The notes under the pieces are model-generated. The model did no database searches. It was not told where the DNA came from and worked only from the letters and a program-made list of their open reading frames with translations. A stretch of DNA of 64,000 bases, taken from NCBI GenBank assembly GCA_037042185.1, contig JAXQJY010000021.1:806001-870000 (forward strand), in the 5' to 3' direction. Positions 23,242 to 35,525 of the stretch are shown here, one piece after another. The translations under genes and the position numbers were made by a program. The stretch is from Sordariomycetes sp. S80-01Y (lineage: Eukaryota; Ascomycota; Sordariomycetes). Each line of letters begins with the position of its first letter. Within the stretch, counting starts at the first letter, position 1.

Positions 23242-23931
23242 GTTGCCTTCGGTTGCTTTCGATTTCTCAAATGTCGCAAACTCGCCAATGTCGCAATAAT
23301 GTGCGCGGTTCTTAATGACACGCGACGAGGGGCCGGAGGTGGGTGATGTGATAAGAAGCCAAGGTAAGTTTGAAGCGGGATGTGAGAGGCTGGTGAAAAC
23401 CACGGGTGAGGTTGAACGCGTCGCGCGTTAATGGGCTCGACAAGGCGGCCAATCGTTGGAAGTCGCGCGCCACACAGATCGGCTGCCTTGTGGCGCAAGC
23501 ACCCCTCGTCAGCCTCCTGTGAGGTACTCAGGCTGCCAGTGCAGCGCCAGCCGTGTGCTGGGCGCTCGACCCCACCGAGCCAGTGGCACTGACGTTTCCA
23601 GCTCGACCTCGAGTCATCAGTTCCCTTCTTCCTCCGCTACAAACGATAAAGAACCCCTTCACCTCTCGCCACCGCCTTCAGCCCTCCTCCTAACCTCTTC
23701 ATTTACGACGTCGCAAGGAGCTTGGGTAACGACTCTGTTGTTTCTTTTTGTTCTTGGTCCCGATTCTGGAGTTGACTGTACTTGATCCTTGTTCAATAGG
23801 ACAGACGCTTCAACTTTGCGACGCTAGGGCATCACTGTGATTGCCATTTCGAAAGCCACAAACGGCGCATTAGAGACTTTTTACCGTGCTTGCGACCAAT
23901 TCCAGGGCATCTTTAGCCCAAGTTTCCCATC
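23242..23931. promoter_or_regulatory. bidirectional promoter region hat2/xrn1
   Basis: A 690-bp spacer separates the divergent hat2 and xrn1 start codons and must hold both promoters. It carries CT-rich tracts on the plus strand (about 23610-23700) typical of fungal leaders. No gene or clear TATA element is seen. Confidence 0.5.
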
Positions 23932-26900
23932 ATGGGGTATGCGAGCAAGGCCCAAGCTACCTGCGCATGTCGCTGACATCCTCTAGTGTTCCCAAATTCT
24001 TTAGATGGCTCTCTGAGCGGTATCCCTCGATTTCGCAGCTCATTGCCGACAATCGCATTCCCGAGTTCGATTGCTTATACGTTCGACGCCCGAGTCACTA
24101 CCCGCGCAAGCTGACGCTGACATACAACAGTTGGACATGAACGGTATCATCCACAACTGTACCCACAAGGATGCTGGCGAAGATACCACCTTTCGTTTGA
24201 GTGAGGAGGAGATGTTCATAAGGATCTTCAATTACATCGAACATCTTTTTGGAAAGATCAAACCCAAACAGCTATTCTTCATGGCCATCGATGGCGTCGC
24301 CCCACGCGCCAAGATGAACCAGCAGCGCGCTCGTCGTTTCCGTACGGCACTTGAAGCTGAGCAAGCCCGTGACAAGGCTATCCGCGAAGGCGTCGAGATG
24401 CCCAAGGAGGAGCCCTTCGACAGCAACTGCATCACTCCTGGTATGCTGCGCCCTGAGTGGATGAGTGGATGAGTGTGATCCGCGTACTGACTGTGTTTAG
24501 GAACCGAATTCATGGCGAAGCTTTCGCAGCAGTTGCGATACTTTGTCAACAAAAAGATCACAGAGGACACTGACTGGCAAGGATGCGAAATCGTTCTTTC
24601 CGGTCACGAAGTCCCTGGTGAGGGTGAACACAAAATCATGGAGTACATTCGCAACGCCAAGTCGCAGCCCGGATACAATCCCAACGTTCGACACTGTTTG
24701 TATGGTCTCGATGCCGATTTGATTATGTTGGGTCTCCTCAGTCACGATCCACACTTCTGTCTTCTCCGTGAAGAGGTCACATTCGGCCGTGCTTCAAAGG
24801 CTAAGTCAAAGGAGCTCGAACACCAAAATTTCTACCTCTTACATTTGTGTATGGTCAGAGAGTACCTCGAAATGGAGTTCCAGCAAATACACGACAAAGA
24901 AGTTTTGAGCTTCGACTTTGATCTGGAAAATGTCATCGACGACTTCATCCTGATGGCTTTCTTCGTGGGCAACGATTTCTTACCCAACCTACCAGGTTTA
25001 CACATCAACGAGGGTGCATTGGCCAATATGTTTGGAATTTACAAGAGAGTTCTCCCGAAGTGTGGTGGCTATCTCAACCAGAACGGTGTTATCAATATGC
25101 CACGACTCAAGCTCTTCCTGGAAGAGCTCGCCAAACTGGAACTCGAGTCTTTCGAGCTGGACATTTCTGACGAAAAGTGGTTCGCCTCGAAGCAGATGGA
25201 GAAGGATCCAAAGAGCAACAACGCCAGCAAGCTCAAGAACCGAAGCAAGGGCAACAAGCTGATCATCACATCTGCTCAAAGAGATCTTTGGAAACAGAAA
25301 CTGCGCCCCTACGTCTCAAAGCGATCCGACACATCGCTTGACCTGGGAACTGACTTGAAGGCCGAAGATCGGAAATTTGTTCAAGACCTTGTCGACTCAA
25401 TGCATCTGGATTGGAAGACAGAGGAGGACAACGATGGACAGAGACACCTCCTGGTGTCCTACCCACCCAAGATCGACGATGGCGATGACGAGAACGAAGA
25501 TGACGACGAACCAGAGGGTGATCTTGCCGCGTATCGCGTTATCAAGCAATACGACAACGCCCAAGTTGCTGATATCTCAGGCGAAGAAGCTCAAAAGGGC
25601 TATGAGGAGCTCTATCAGCAAAAATACCTTGGCTGGAAGACGAAGTACTACCTCCAAAAGTTCCCTGAGTGGCCTTCGGACAAATTCGACGATGAGTTGA
25701 CGAAGCTGGCTGAGAACTACGTACAGGGCCTGCAGTGGGTTCTATACTATTACTACCGAGGAATCGCTTCGTGGCCGTGGTTCTACGGTTACCACTACGC
25801 ACCTCTGATGTCGGATGTTGTGAAGGGTCTGAACGCCGATCTGAACTTCAAGAAGGGGCAGCCTTTCCGTCCGTACGAACAGCTCATGGGAGTCCTGCCC
25901 GACCGAAGCAAGAAGATCGTGCCCAAAGTTTATCATGATCTTATGACCAACCCCAGTTCGCCCATCATTGACTTCTACCCACGCGACTTTGAGCTCGACA
26001 TGAATGGCAAGAAAATGGACTGGGAGGCCGTCATCAAGATTCCTTTCATCGATGAGAAGCGCTTATTATCTGCTATGGCTCCCAAGAACGAACAGTTGAG
26101 CGATGATGAAAAGGCACGGAATGGTTTCGATGTGCCTATTAAATTCACCTACTCCGAAGACGCCAACTACACATATCCATCATCGATGCCTGGTGTATTC
26201 CCCGATATTCAATCTTGCCGGTGTATTGAAAACATATTCGATCTTCCAAACATGGAAGGGTTGGAATATATATCCGCCCTGACGGATGGGGCGTTGATCA
26301 ACATCAAAGCACTCGCTGGGTTCCCAACCATGCATCATATTCCGCACACTGCACAACTGATCGAGCAATTTGGTATCAACGTGTTCCAGCAGGATAGCAG
26401 GAATCCGAGCGTAGTTGCCACACTCACTGGGGTTGATGACCGCTCCAAGACTGAGACCTGGACGAAAAAGTTGGGTGAGCGGTGCTACGTGGGGTATCCC
26501 TTCCTCCAGGAAGCCAAGGTCATGAAGGTACAGGATGAGCTCTTCTCGTATGAGTTATCCGAGGATGGCAGGCAGGTTGTGCAGCGAGACAATAACAATC
26601 GTGAGGCTACCGACTGCGCCAAAGAGGCCGAATTCCTGGAAAATTGGCACGCCAAGCGGCTCGGCATCATCATTGGCAAGGTCGAATGCCTTATTCATGT
26701 GCACATGCTGAAGGGCTTGATTAGAACTGAAGAGGGGTCACTCATCAAGGAATACGCTGAGAATCCTAGCCAAAGGAAGACCTACGCTGCGCAGACAATC
26801 GTTGACGATGTCCACAACGAGGACGAGCGTTTCATTGAGAAGCCTGCGCTCCCTATTGAGGAAGACTTCCCCATTGGAACGCGCGCCTTCTTCTTGGGAG

Positions 26901-28270
26901 ATTACGCTTACGGCCGGCCGCTAGAGGTCACTGGGCACGTTGGCCCCAAGGCTGAGGTGATGGTGTCACTCCTGAAGAACAAAGAACCCGACTTTGCTCG
27001 TCAGATCATCCACGATGCTGAGAGGACCAACCCCTACACGCCTTCATTTGCTGTCGCAAAGCAACTCGGCCTGCACCCGCTCATTCTTAGCAAGATTACA
27101 TCGTCTTATCAAGTCCACAATTCAGCCGGTCTGCGGCTGAACCTGGGCTTGAATCTCAAGTTCGAAGGGCGCAAGCAGAAAGTTCTCGGTTACTCACGCA
27201 AGGCCCAGACTGGCTGGGAGTTTAGCGGTGTCGCCATCAAGCTCATTGCCGACTACATGGTGGCTTTCCCCGACTTCTTTGCCGCCATCCAAAAGGAACC
27301 TCAAAAGAGCGAGATCCAGGAAACCGACCTCTGGGCAGACCCCAAGGTTGCTGGCGAACGCGTCAAGGAGATCGCGGCATGGCTCAAGAAGCAAGAGACC
27401 AACAAATTTGAGAAGGTTCCGCTTGAGGCTGAACAGCTCGACTCCAACGTCGTGATGAAGCTCGCTGCCATTGGTGAGCAGGTTTTTGCTGCTTCAGCCG
27501 ATTTTGAGGTGAAGAAGCTGAAAGGCGTTCCGCGCACTGCTATTCTCAAGCCCGCAGATGCTGAGCTCGTCCTCAACAACCAGCAATTCCGCCTTGGTGA
27601 CCGTGTTGTCTTGGCGGCAGCGTCAGGCAAAGTCCCCATAGCGACGCGGGGCACTGTTGTTGGCATTAGCCGCACCGCTACGGCTCTTCTACTCGATGTC
27701 GTCTGGGACACGTCCTTCATGAGCGGTACGACCCTCAATGACAGAGCACCCCTTTTCCGCGGTCAGACCGTTGCAGCATCGTCAGTCCTCAACACCAGCA
27801 ACAAACAAGTCATCTCAGCGTCGAGCAAGTCCCAGCAGCGCCGCCCTCAAGCTTCTGGATACGGCAACAACACTGGGGTCACTGTCAAGCAATATAAGGA
27901 TGCACCTGCTCCTTCTCAGGCCGCTTGGGCACGCGGAGGTAACGGCAATAATGGAGCCCGTGGTGGTCGTGGCGGCCAGCGTGGAGGGCCAAATTTGATG
28001 CACAGCACTCTCGTGTATCGCGATGGCCCTAACGGTACGAGTGCGCCTCGTGGTCGCGGTGGCCAGCAGGCTAACGGCCAGCGAGGCCGGGGCGGCTTCA
28101 GGGGAGGACACGCCCCCGATGGTGCGCCGAACGCCGAGTCAGGTCAGATGTACGGCAATGTTCCTCCGCCCGCCAACCTGGACCAACGTGGTGGTAGAGG
28201 TGGACGTGGCCGCGGGCGTGGGTATCGCGGGCGTGGGCGTGGAGGCTCAGCTCCCAACAGTGGAGCGTAA
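23932..28270 (+). CDS. xrn1: 5'-3' exoribonuclease Xrn1
   Basis: Four exons, 23932..23936, 23987..24080, 24131..24440 and 24501..28270, give 1392 residues. The first coding exon is only 5 nt (ATGGG). The N-terminus MGVPKFFRWLSERYP and LYLDMNGIIHNC identify cytoplasmic Xrn1 rather than nuclear Rat1. Catalytic motifs are intact: FMAIDGVAPRAKMNQQR, GHEVPGEGEHKIM (~residue 170), LYGLDADLIMLGL and GNDFLPNLPGLHI (~292), the acidic residues binding two Mg2+. The CR2, SH3-like and long C-terminal regions follow. From ~1280 on the tail is RGG/Gly-rich. The enzyme degrades decapped 5'-monophosphate mRNA in P-bodies. Family length in filamentous fungi is about 1400, so the protein looks complete. Confidence 0.96.
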
Positions 28271-28553
28271 AATGGGGTTCGAAAACCAGGCGTTTTTGTG
28301 CAGCAGGCGTTCATGGGTTTGGTGTATACAAGTCCGGGTCTATTGGTTCAAAGAGGTCGGATGGCTGTATAGAAGGTCACTGGCTACGATGTAAGAGCAT
28401 AGAAGCGGCCTAGTGGGCATCAAGATCATGAATGACGAGCTTGTAATTTTCTGTCCAAGTTGCTGATTATCCTCAATGCATTGAACACCCTTGTGAAATC
28501 TACATTTTGGTCCCTTAATTAAACGCCAGAGCACGCACGCGGCCGCCATTTGA

Positions 28554-29292
28554 TCAATTCTTCTTTCCCTCCTTCCCAGCGTCTTTCGCCTTCACGCTTG
28601 GAAGAGAGAATGCCTTACTCACACCGCCCTTCAGCACCTCCCAAGTCCCAAAGTTTTGGTTGTAATTCCACGTCAACAACCCAAACCAGGGCTGGACATT
28701 ATAATTCACCTTCAGCTTGACATCCTTCAGATCTGCCATCTTGCCACTTGGGTGAGTAATCTGATACTTCGGCCTCTCATTCTTAAGCTTCAGCAGCCCT
28801 CGGTCTGGAGCAATGGTCTTGCCAGCGGCGGATTTCTTGAGTTTCTTGAGGGATGCGGGGCCGAGGTTCGAGAGATGGTCTGCCGAGGGGTTCGTGATGA
28901 TGGTGTCCCAGATGACTGCTTCATCCGTAATGTTCGTGCCTGGGTGGGAGGTCGAGGGCCATTCGGCGGTTACGTAGACGAAAAGTTGCTTGGTGTTCCA
29001 GGTGAAGAGGGACGACAGGTCGGCGTCTAGGGAGAACTTGATGATGGCGTATTCTTCCTTCTTTGAGGAGTAGTAGTGGGGGCGGCCTTTGACTCTATCT
29101 GTACATCAACAGCCGTCCATGTAATTATAAGGTAGAAGGAGGGGCGTACACTTGGGTGTTTGTAGGTTTGATGCTCGCGCTGGGCGTCCGCGCAGCAAAC
29201 AGATCCGTCATGGCGATGAAGACGCCCAACGTAAAGGCGACGGTTGTGAAGAAGCCAAAAACATTTTGCAGACGATTGAGGGAGTTGTGCAT
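28554..29292 (-). CDS. spc3: signal peptidase complex subunit Spc3
   Basis: Exons 29150..29292 and 28554..29094 (55-nt intron, donor GTACGC, acceptor GATAG) give 227 residues. It starts MHNSLNRLQNVFGFF with one membrane span at ~11-33, then a lumenal domain: QVVKGRPHYYSSKKEEYAII, FSLDADLSSLFTWNTKQLFVYV, NITDEAVIWDTII, and the end VKLKVNYNVQPWFGLLTWN. These are hallmarks of Spc3 (human SPC22/23), an essential ER-membrane subunit that positions the catalytic Sec11 for signal-peptide cleavage. The chosen splice sites restore the VVKGRPHYYS block; using the nearer CAG acceptor would shift the frame. A fungal C-terminal Lys/Gly-rich tail is present. The gene is convergent with xrn1 across 283 bp. 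Confidence 0.95.
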
Positions 29293-30236
29293 CTTGCGAG
29301 GGTGTTTGCGCAAAGATGCGCGCGAAGTTGGGCGAGTTGCTGTATTTCCAGAGTGTCGCTGGCACTGGCAAGTCGCGATGTGGAGGGACACGTTGGTGAT
29401 GCAAGAGCAATGGTGGTTGAGCTTGCTGACACCTGATTGGGCTGCTGCGTTAGTGATGGCGGGGCCGCGATAGTGCACCTCAGCCTGAGAGTGAGGTTAG
29501 CTGCCCGTTGGAGAACGCGCCGCTGCCCACCTCATGTGAGCTTTCGACTCCCATCCAGAGGGGTTGACCGAGCACTTTGTTCCTCCAGACACGCACTCGC
29601 CTTTTGTGCAATACCATTATACGTCCACTTTGAGCGTCCCATCACATATGAAATGTGCTCGTGTCTGGACTACTTCGTAAGCTTCGTGTGATATTTGGAC
29701 CCTGCTTGTACATTTCAAGTGGATCCCTGTTTGGAATCTCGGGTTGGCCCACTATCGGATCTTCAATAATCGTCACAGGCACCGACCCAACGCCCACCAG
29801 ACTTTATCTTCGCCCAGACGCCCGGACAAGCGCTGGCCTGGGGTTGCGACGCCTTTGAAAGGCACTAGGATTGCTATCGCGCCCCCCCTGACGCCGGTCT
29901 GCCCATCACACACCCGTTCGCCGTAGAGCGGCTGTCGACAAGCTGGAGCATCACGATCGCGAACCGAATACCAACCTCTCGGGGCTCAATCGACCAGAAG
30001 ATAAGCCTCGAAAGCCTAAATGGGAGTACGACACGTCTCTCTCTTTTGTTACTTCTAGTACAGTCTTGTGCTGAGCTCTCATAAGCCCTCTCGCTCGCTA
30101 TCACTCCGACGCCTCTACGTTCCCCGACTATGGGTACGCTACATTGATACCTCGCCCCGTATCCATGCGCTGACAGGTCGTGTCGAAGGGTCAAGAGAGT
30201 TGACATGCCGCAGAGGAATGTGGTCAGTCATGGCAG
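29293..30236. promoter_or_regulatory. divergent spacer spc3/ulp2 with unresolved ulp2 first exon(s)
   Basis: About 940 bp. The left part should be the spc3 promoter. On the plus strand, a frame after a CGTAG acceptor at 29926 reads AAVDKLEHHDREP and GLNRPEDKPRKPKW and looks coding. An ATG at 29648 followed by a GTAAGC donor (29677) would join it in phase. Another small frame at 29778-29925 also looks possible. I cannot decide which belong to ulp2. Confidence 0.4.
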
Positions 30237-33200
30237 GTGATCCGTCTGAAAGTGCGAAGTGTTGACGGTTGGCAGAAGGATCTCGGCCCTCCGGTCAGGG
30301 CCCAAAACACTTTGAATCGTCCACCGCGAGGGACGACGTCGAGCGAACGTCCGAACAAGCGACAGAAGCTAGACATTTCGTCCCCAGCTACTGGCCGTTT
30401 CTTCGACCCCTTTCCTCCACCAAAGCCTACCAGGTCGAAGTACTTTGAAACCACCAAGGATGACAAAGACGTTTACGAAATCGACAGTACCACCACCGAG
30501 GGTGCCAGTGGGAGGCAGAATATTCAGGCCACGCAGCACGAGTTCAGAAACGCGCAAATACCCATGGGGACGAAGAAAAGGGGAAGGGTAAGGAGGAGTC
30601 GTCGACAATTGACGAGTGTTGGGGGTAGCAGCCCCTCTTCCGCCGCCAATCTTCCAGAAAGGACTCCAAGTCCGGATCCACTGGCGAATGATGATACCTC
30701 TTCTGTGAGGGTCATATCCGACGTTACATCAGCTCGTGGAGGTGCTAAGAGACCACGACAGCCGTCGAATTCAGAACCTCATGTCAAGCGGTCCAGGCCC
30801 ACCTCTACTCGACGCGAGTCTATTGATGATCACCCGGATGAGTTGTCTTTGTCGACCAACAGACCTAGACTGGAGAAACCTGTCTCTCAGTCGGCGAGCA
30901 CGGGCAGTGAACGGCGCGGTGGCCTCAGAGGTGACATCCGCCCAACCAAATTCACCTCGCCGAAGTCTAGAGAGCAACCACAATCTGGTGACAACACGAT
31001 GATTCCAGTGAAGAGGGCAGTGTCTGGGAGCACAGTGATAGAATCGACAAGTGCGAAGCAATACTCACTGACCCCTTCGCATGGTAGCGATGGAGAGGTG
31101 GATGGATTTTGCTTGGTGCTCGAGAAGACTAGCGGGAATGAAGCCGATGCTTCAGCTGCACTTGATGTCGAGGCCGAGCGTGCAACAGCTACTTGCATGA
31201 GCTTCGAATTCCGGAATCTCGAGGCAAAAGGTGGTATCGAGCAGCAGATGACCAACAGTGAATTCATGCTTGTCAAAAGGAGGTTGTCTCCTGGCCAACC
31301 GCCCAAGCTGGTCTTTGAGTTCCCCAGCATTCACTATTGTACAAAACTGTTGGAGTTGATCCCACCTCATCTCGCTGCAGAGGTTGACAAGTAAGGGCAA
31401 CTTCTCCGCCATTGAAGACGGTATCTAATGTAACTAGGGACAGCCTCAAACAGAGGTTCAACCACTTGTGGGGAATCGCTCAGCAACGCCAAATGCAGCT
31501 CAAGGCGACCAGGGCGTGCCCAGAGCAGTCGAATCCCATGCCCGGTCCTAGTCAACAACGAATCGTTGTGGAAATTCCCTCACGACGAGAGTTGATTCCC
31601 CATGAGCCTACGAGGAAGACAAAACTCAAGGATCAAATGCAGGGAGCTAGCGAAGATAAAGAGGAGTCACGTGTTGTCTCTGACATCCAACCCACTGTCT
31701 CTGCTACCAGGCGTGCCGTACGATTGTCCAGTCCAAGGATGCGCACTCGACGGTCGACTGCAGCTTACGAAGAGATTCTGGACGATGCTGAAGCTTCATC
31801 CTTTGCGTCGAGACCCCAGATCATTGGTTGGACAATCGAGAACCCAGACTGGAAAGCCCGGTGGCAGAAATCTCTGACCTACCCAGCAACAGGGAGGCAC
31901 AGGACCACAGTTGACGCAGACGACATACCGAGGCTTAACGAGGACGAGTTTCTGAACGACAACATTATCAATTTCTATCTGAAGTGGCTCAAGGTCAATC
32001 TTGAACGTGCAAGACCAGAGGTTCTCCAAAAGGTCCACATCTTTGAAAGCTACTTCTTTGAAAGACTGAAGACCTCGAAGTATCAGGGTGTGCGGAGTTG
32101 GACTTCCAAGATAGATCTGTTGTCCTACGACTATATTGTCGTACCAGTCAACGAGCACTTTCATTGGTACCTCGCCATTATTTGCAACGTCGCCAAAGCT
32201 CTGCCTGGCGGCAAGCAGACTACCAACGAAGATGAGATAATTAACAATGGTAAGGCGAAACATGACGACTCGTCTAAAATTTCGGTCGTCGAGGAACGCG
32301 TCAAGGCCATTTCCATTGACGACAACTCGGGGAACGCCCCGTCAACCACGAAGAACAATGCTGAGGACGCGTATAAAGTTGAATCGACTCCGCCACCAGA
32401 GAACAAGTCAAAGTCCAAGAAGAAGTCAGCCGGTCCAGCTTCTCAGAAGTTCGATCCGAAATCGCCACGCATCGTAACGCTCGACTCCCTGGGCGGTGCG
32501 CGCTCTCCAGCTTGCAAAATCCTTAGAGAGTATCTTGCCGAAGAGGCCTTGGACAAGAAAGGGGTCGGGCTTGAGGCTTCGGTGCCGGGAATGACAGCAA
32601 AAGGCATTCCCATCCAAAACAACGGTTCCGATTGTGGCCTGTATATTCTAGCCTTCATCGAGAAGTTTCTAGCAGATCCAGATACGGTGGCGCGACAGCT
32701 GCTGCAGAAAGAGCCACTGGACTGGTCCGTAGATGCCTCTACGATGCGGAACGATATCCGTGCCATGCTTTTCAAACTGCAAGAAGAACAGCAGGAGCGG
32801 GAGGCGAGCGAGCTTGCAGAAAAGAAGGCCAAGCGGCGACGGGGCAAGTCGGTCGCCAACGGCGGCGCTCAGAGCTCTCCAGGGCCGATGGAGTTTCCTT
32901 CAGCATCGCAAGAAGCAGACCGAATCACAGCTCTGAAGGCTTTTGCTTCTTCCCCTTCCGGAGGACGATCAGGCGCGGACGCTGTAGACAGAGCAGATGA
33001 GGATGTCACCTCTTCGGTCATAGTTCGGAGCCGTGACGAGCGGGCCCGGGATGGGTCGAATCTCGATGATACCGATAAGCCACGGTTCTTGAGTCCTCTT
33101 CCCAACTCGGACGGAGAGGGACATCACTCTGGCGAACAGCCAAAAGTAGAACAATCTGGTCGAATGGCTCCGAACACCCCAGAGGGAAACAACAAGCCTC

Positions 33201-33565
33201 AATGCTCTGCTTCTACCAAGACTTCAGCCGGACTCAGATCCTCGCCGGAATCTCTTATTCAGGAAATTCTGAGCTCAGATTCTGAACCAGAGGCCAATGG
33301 GAAGAAGAAGAGGAGGACGGTGCAGAACGTGGATCTCGTAGAACGAGAGGAGCAACAGCTTCACCCGTCGATAGAGTCGGATCACGAGAAGTCTGACGAA
33401 CATTCCGTCCAGGACGGTAAAGAGAAGATGCAGGATGAGGAGAAGACGCACCCTCGGTCGGGCCGAAGTTTCTTCGGTAGATGGTTCGGTTCGCAGGAAG
33501 CAACGAGTAACACGGCGAGGGAAAACAAGAAGAGGGCAAGTTATGATGGAATCGATAGATCTTGA
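30237..33565 (+). CDS. ulp2: Ulp2-type SUMO protease (C48 family), 5' end unresolved
   Basis: Exons 30237..31390 and 31438..33565 (47-nt intron, donor GTAAGG) give 1093 codons. No ATG opens this frame: an upstream in-frame TGA at 30201 and an acceptor (GGCAG|GTG) at 30236 imply at least one earlier exon. The N-terminal third is disordered with basic clusters. A structured block (SFEFRNLEAKGG, LVFEFPSIHYCTKLLELI) precedes the catalytic domain. Catalytic residues are visible: LNDNIINFYL, His in NEHFHWYLAI (~624), Asp in TLDSLGG (~732), and Gln/Cys in QNNGSDCGLYI (~783). The ~100-residue Ser/Lys-rich insert between His and Asp is typical of Ulp2/SENP6-7, which trim poly-SUMO chains in the nucleus. 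The acidic C-terminal tail is long, as in Ulp2. Confidence 0.88.
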
Positions 33566-33746
33566 GTCATACCATCCTCATGTTGTATGTAAACTGGTCA
33601 TTGGGGATGCTTCTGATGATACGAAGCGCAACACCCCAGTACAGGCATTTGAAGCATGGAACTTGAGAAGTATTTATGGATTCGCAGAGTGTCATTACTT
33701 ATGGAAGTAATTCAACAAGACTTGATACAGTATTGAAGTGGAGTAT

Positions 33747-35525
33747 CTATTCATCATCTCCTTCACCAGCTTCACTCCCATCTACCGCATTGGCAGCAAG
33801 GACCTTGCTCCTCGGTATTTCATACACAACACCTCCGTTCCTCGCCTTGGGGAACTTGTGCCATCTGCCGAAGCGGTGCTCTTCGCCTACCGCTGCCACA
33901 ACGCAGACTCCATCCTTGCCCCTGTCGCCTCGCTCGAAGACAGCAAGATCGTTGATTATGCCCATGATCTTCTTGGGCTGAGGTTCTACGTGGCCGTTGG
34001 TGAGGGCGCCATTGGGGGTGTCGCCGTTAGTCAGACGCTCGCCTTTCTCTGAGTAGGCTTTGTCTTGGGGGTTCGTCAGAACACCGAGAGACTCGATCCT
34101 GCGCTTGTCGTCACTCAACCGCCACGCGCGGATGTACCCATCCCAGCTTCCACTGAAGAACACATCAGAGTATGGAATTGTCTTCAGCGCAGTTATCCAC
34201 CTTGGCGTGGGTGGCGGGACCTCGTCATCCTTCGGCTCAACGTTTGCACTCGCCGCTTCGGGTCTCAATGCCGGGTCGATGCCATGAGCAATAGGTTCGA
34301 TGTACACGGGCTTCTTCTTCTGGACACTCCACAATGCAATCGACCCGTTGTCGCTGCCTGTGACAAACAGGTCATCGTCGATCATGGCTATCCGATCCAT
34401 ACTGCCCTCGTGAAGAAGAGAGCGCGGGTCAACATCGGTTGGTCTGTTCTTCTTGTCCACTGCGCCGCCACGGAAGACGAGCTGTGTCTCCTCCGCGACC
34501 TTCCACAGACGGGCCGTGCGATCCCTTGCGCCGACCGACACGCAGCGTTCCTGAGCAAGGGCATCGATGCCTACCACGACATCTTGGTGACCGAATAGTG
34601 TCTCGACATAAGCCATCTCGTCCAGGCTCCATACTTTGACCGTTCGATCCTTGGAGCAGCTGTACAGCTGATTCGTCCCTCGGCGGAAAGCAAGACCTGT
34701 AACGGCATCTCGATGGTGGTGAAAGAATCGTATCGGCTTCAGGTCCTCCGCGGAATACACAATCAACTTGCGATCCTCCCCACCCGTAACGACGTACTTC
34801 CCGTCTGGACTTGCAGCCACACACAGTATCTTTCCCGTGTGTCTCTTGTAGTTTTTCTCCCTGGTCTTCCTCCTGTCGCCCTTAATCCAAGTCACGAGCT
34901 CGGGCCTCTTCCTCGGCGGCGCGGGTGGTTTCTTTGGTTTCCTCTTTGTTGTTTGCGGAAATTGATCCTTCGGCAGATCTTGCGTCCTCCACTTATGCAG
35001 ATACAGATCTTTTGTAGCAGTATAGATATACGGCGCACAAGCAGCTATGGCGGTGACATTGCCGGTAGTGGTCCTAAAGAATGTCTTCTCCGCATCCCCG
35101 ACGTCGAGTTCGGAGGCCAGCTGCCTGTAAACCCTTCCTTTCTGCTCCGCGACATCTTCCTGTAGGCGCTCGGCAATCAAGTCCCTATCGATGTCCGCTG
35201 CGTCGAAACCAGCTTCGTCGACATGCTCTTTCACGTTATCGAGATATCGTTCTGCGAGCCTCAATCGCTTCTCTGCCGCGGTCTCGCCTTCATTCTCCGA
35301 CTCGGAACCAGAGATTTCTTCTCGGGCGTCCGAGAATCCTTCGTATGATTCATCGTCGTCGGAATCTGAGCCGGAAATGCTCTCATCCCGCTCGACTCGT
35401 TTCTTCGCGGGGGCTTTGCTGGACGAGGAAGGTTTTGAAGAGAGGTTAGGTTTTTTCTTGGGCGCTTCTGGTTTTGAAGGACGTTTCCGCTTCTTCGCAC
35501 TGGGATCTGTGAAGAAGGACGACAT
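33747..35525 (-). CDS. rrp9: U3 snoRNP protein Rrp9 (U3-55K)
   Basis: An intronless frame from ATG 35525 (MSSFFTDPSAKKRKRP) gives 592 residues. The N-terminus is Lys-rich with NLS-like KKRKR and an acidic Ser stretch, then EKRLRLAERYLDNV and the WD40 propeller: GNVTAIAACAPYIYTATKD, HTGKILCVAASPDGKYVVTGG, HRDAVTGLAFRRGTNQLYSCS, GHQDVVVGIDAL, MIDDDLFVTGSDNG, WITALKTIPYSDVFFSGSWD. These match Rrp9, which binds the U3 snoRNA B/C motif and is needed for early pre-18S rRNA cleavage in the nucleolus. The upstream open extension to 35681 contains no conserved sequence, so I use the MSSFF start. The gene is convergent with ulp2 across 181 bp and divergent from pre1. Confidence 0.95.
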   Translation of the reverse strand: MSSFFTDPSAKKRKRPSKPEAPKKKPNLSSKPSSSSKAPAKKRVERDESISGSDSDDDESYEGFSDAREEISGSESENEGETAAEKRLRLAERYLDNVKEHVDEAGFDAADIDRDLIAERLQEDVAEQKGRVYRQLASELDVGDAEKTFFRTTTGNVTAIAACAPYIYTATKDLYLHKWRTQDLPKDQFPQTTKRKPKKPPAPPRKRPELVTWIKGDRRKTREKNYKRHTGKILCVAASPDGKYVVTGGEDRKLIVYSAEDLKPIRFFHHHRDAVTGLAFRRGTNQLYSCSKDRTVKVWSLDEMAYVETLFGHQDVVVGIDALAQERCVSVGARDRTARLWKVAEETQLVFRGGAVDKKNRPTDVDPRSLLHEGSMDRIAMIDDDLFVTGSDNGSIALWSVQKKKPVYIEPIAHGIDPALRPEAASANVEPKDDEVPPPTPRWITALKTIPYSDVFFSGSWDGYIRAWRLSDDKRRIESLGVLTNPQDKAYSEKGERLTNGDTPNGALTNGHVEPQPKKIMGIINDLAVFERGDRGKDGVCVVAAVGEEHRFGRWHKFPKARNGGVVYEIPRSKVLAANAVDGSEAGEGDDE

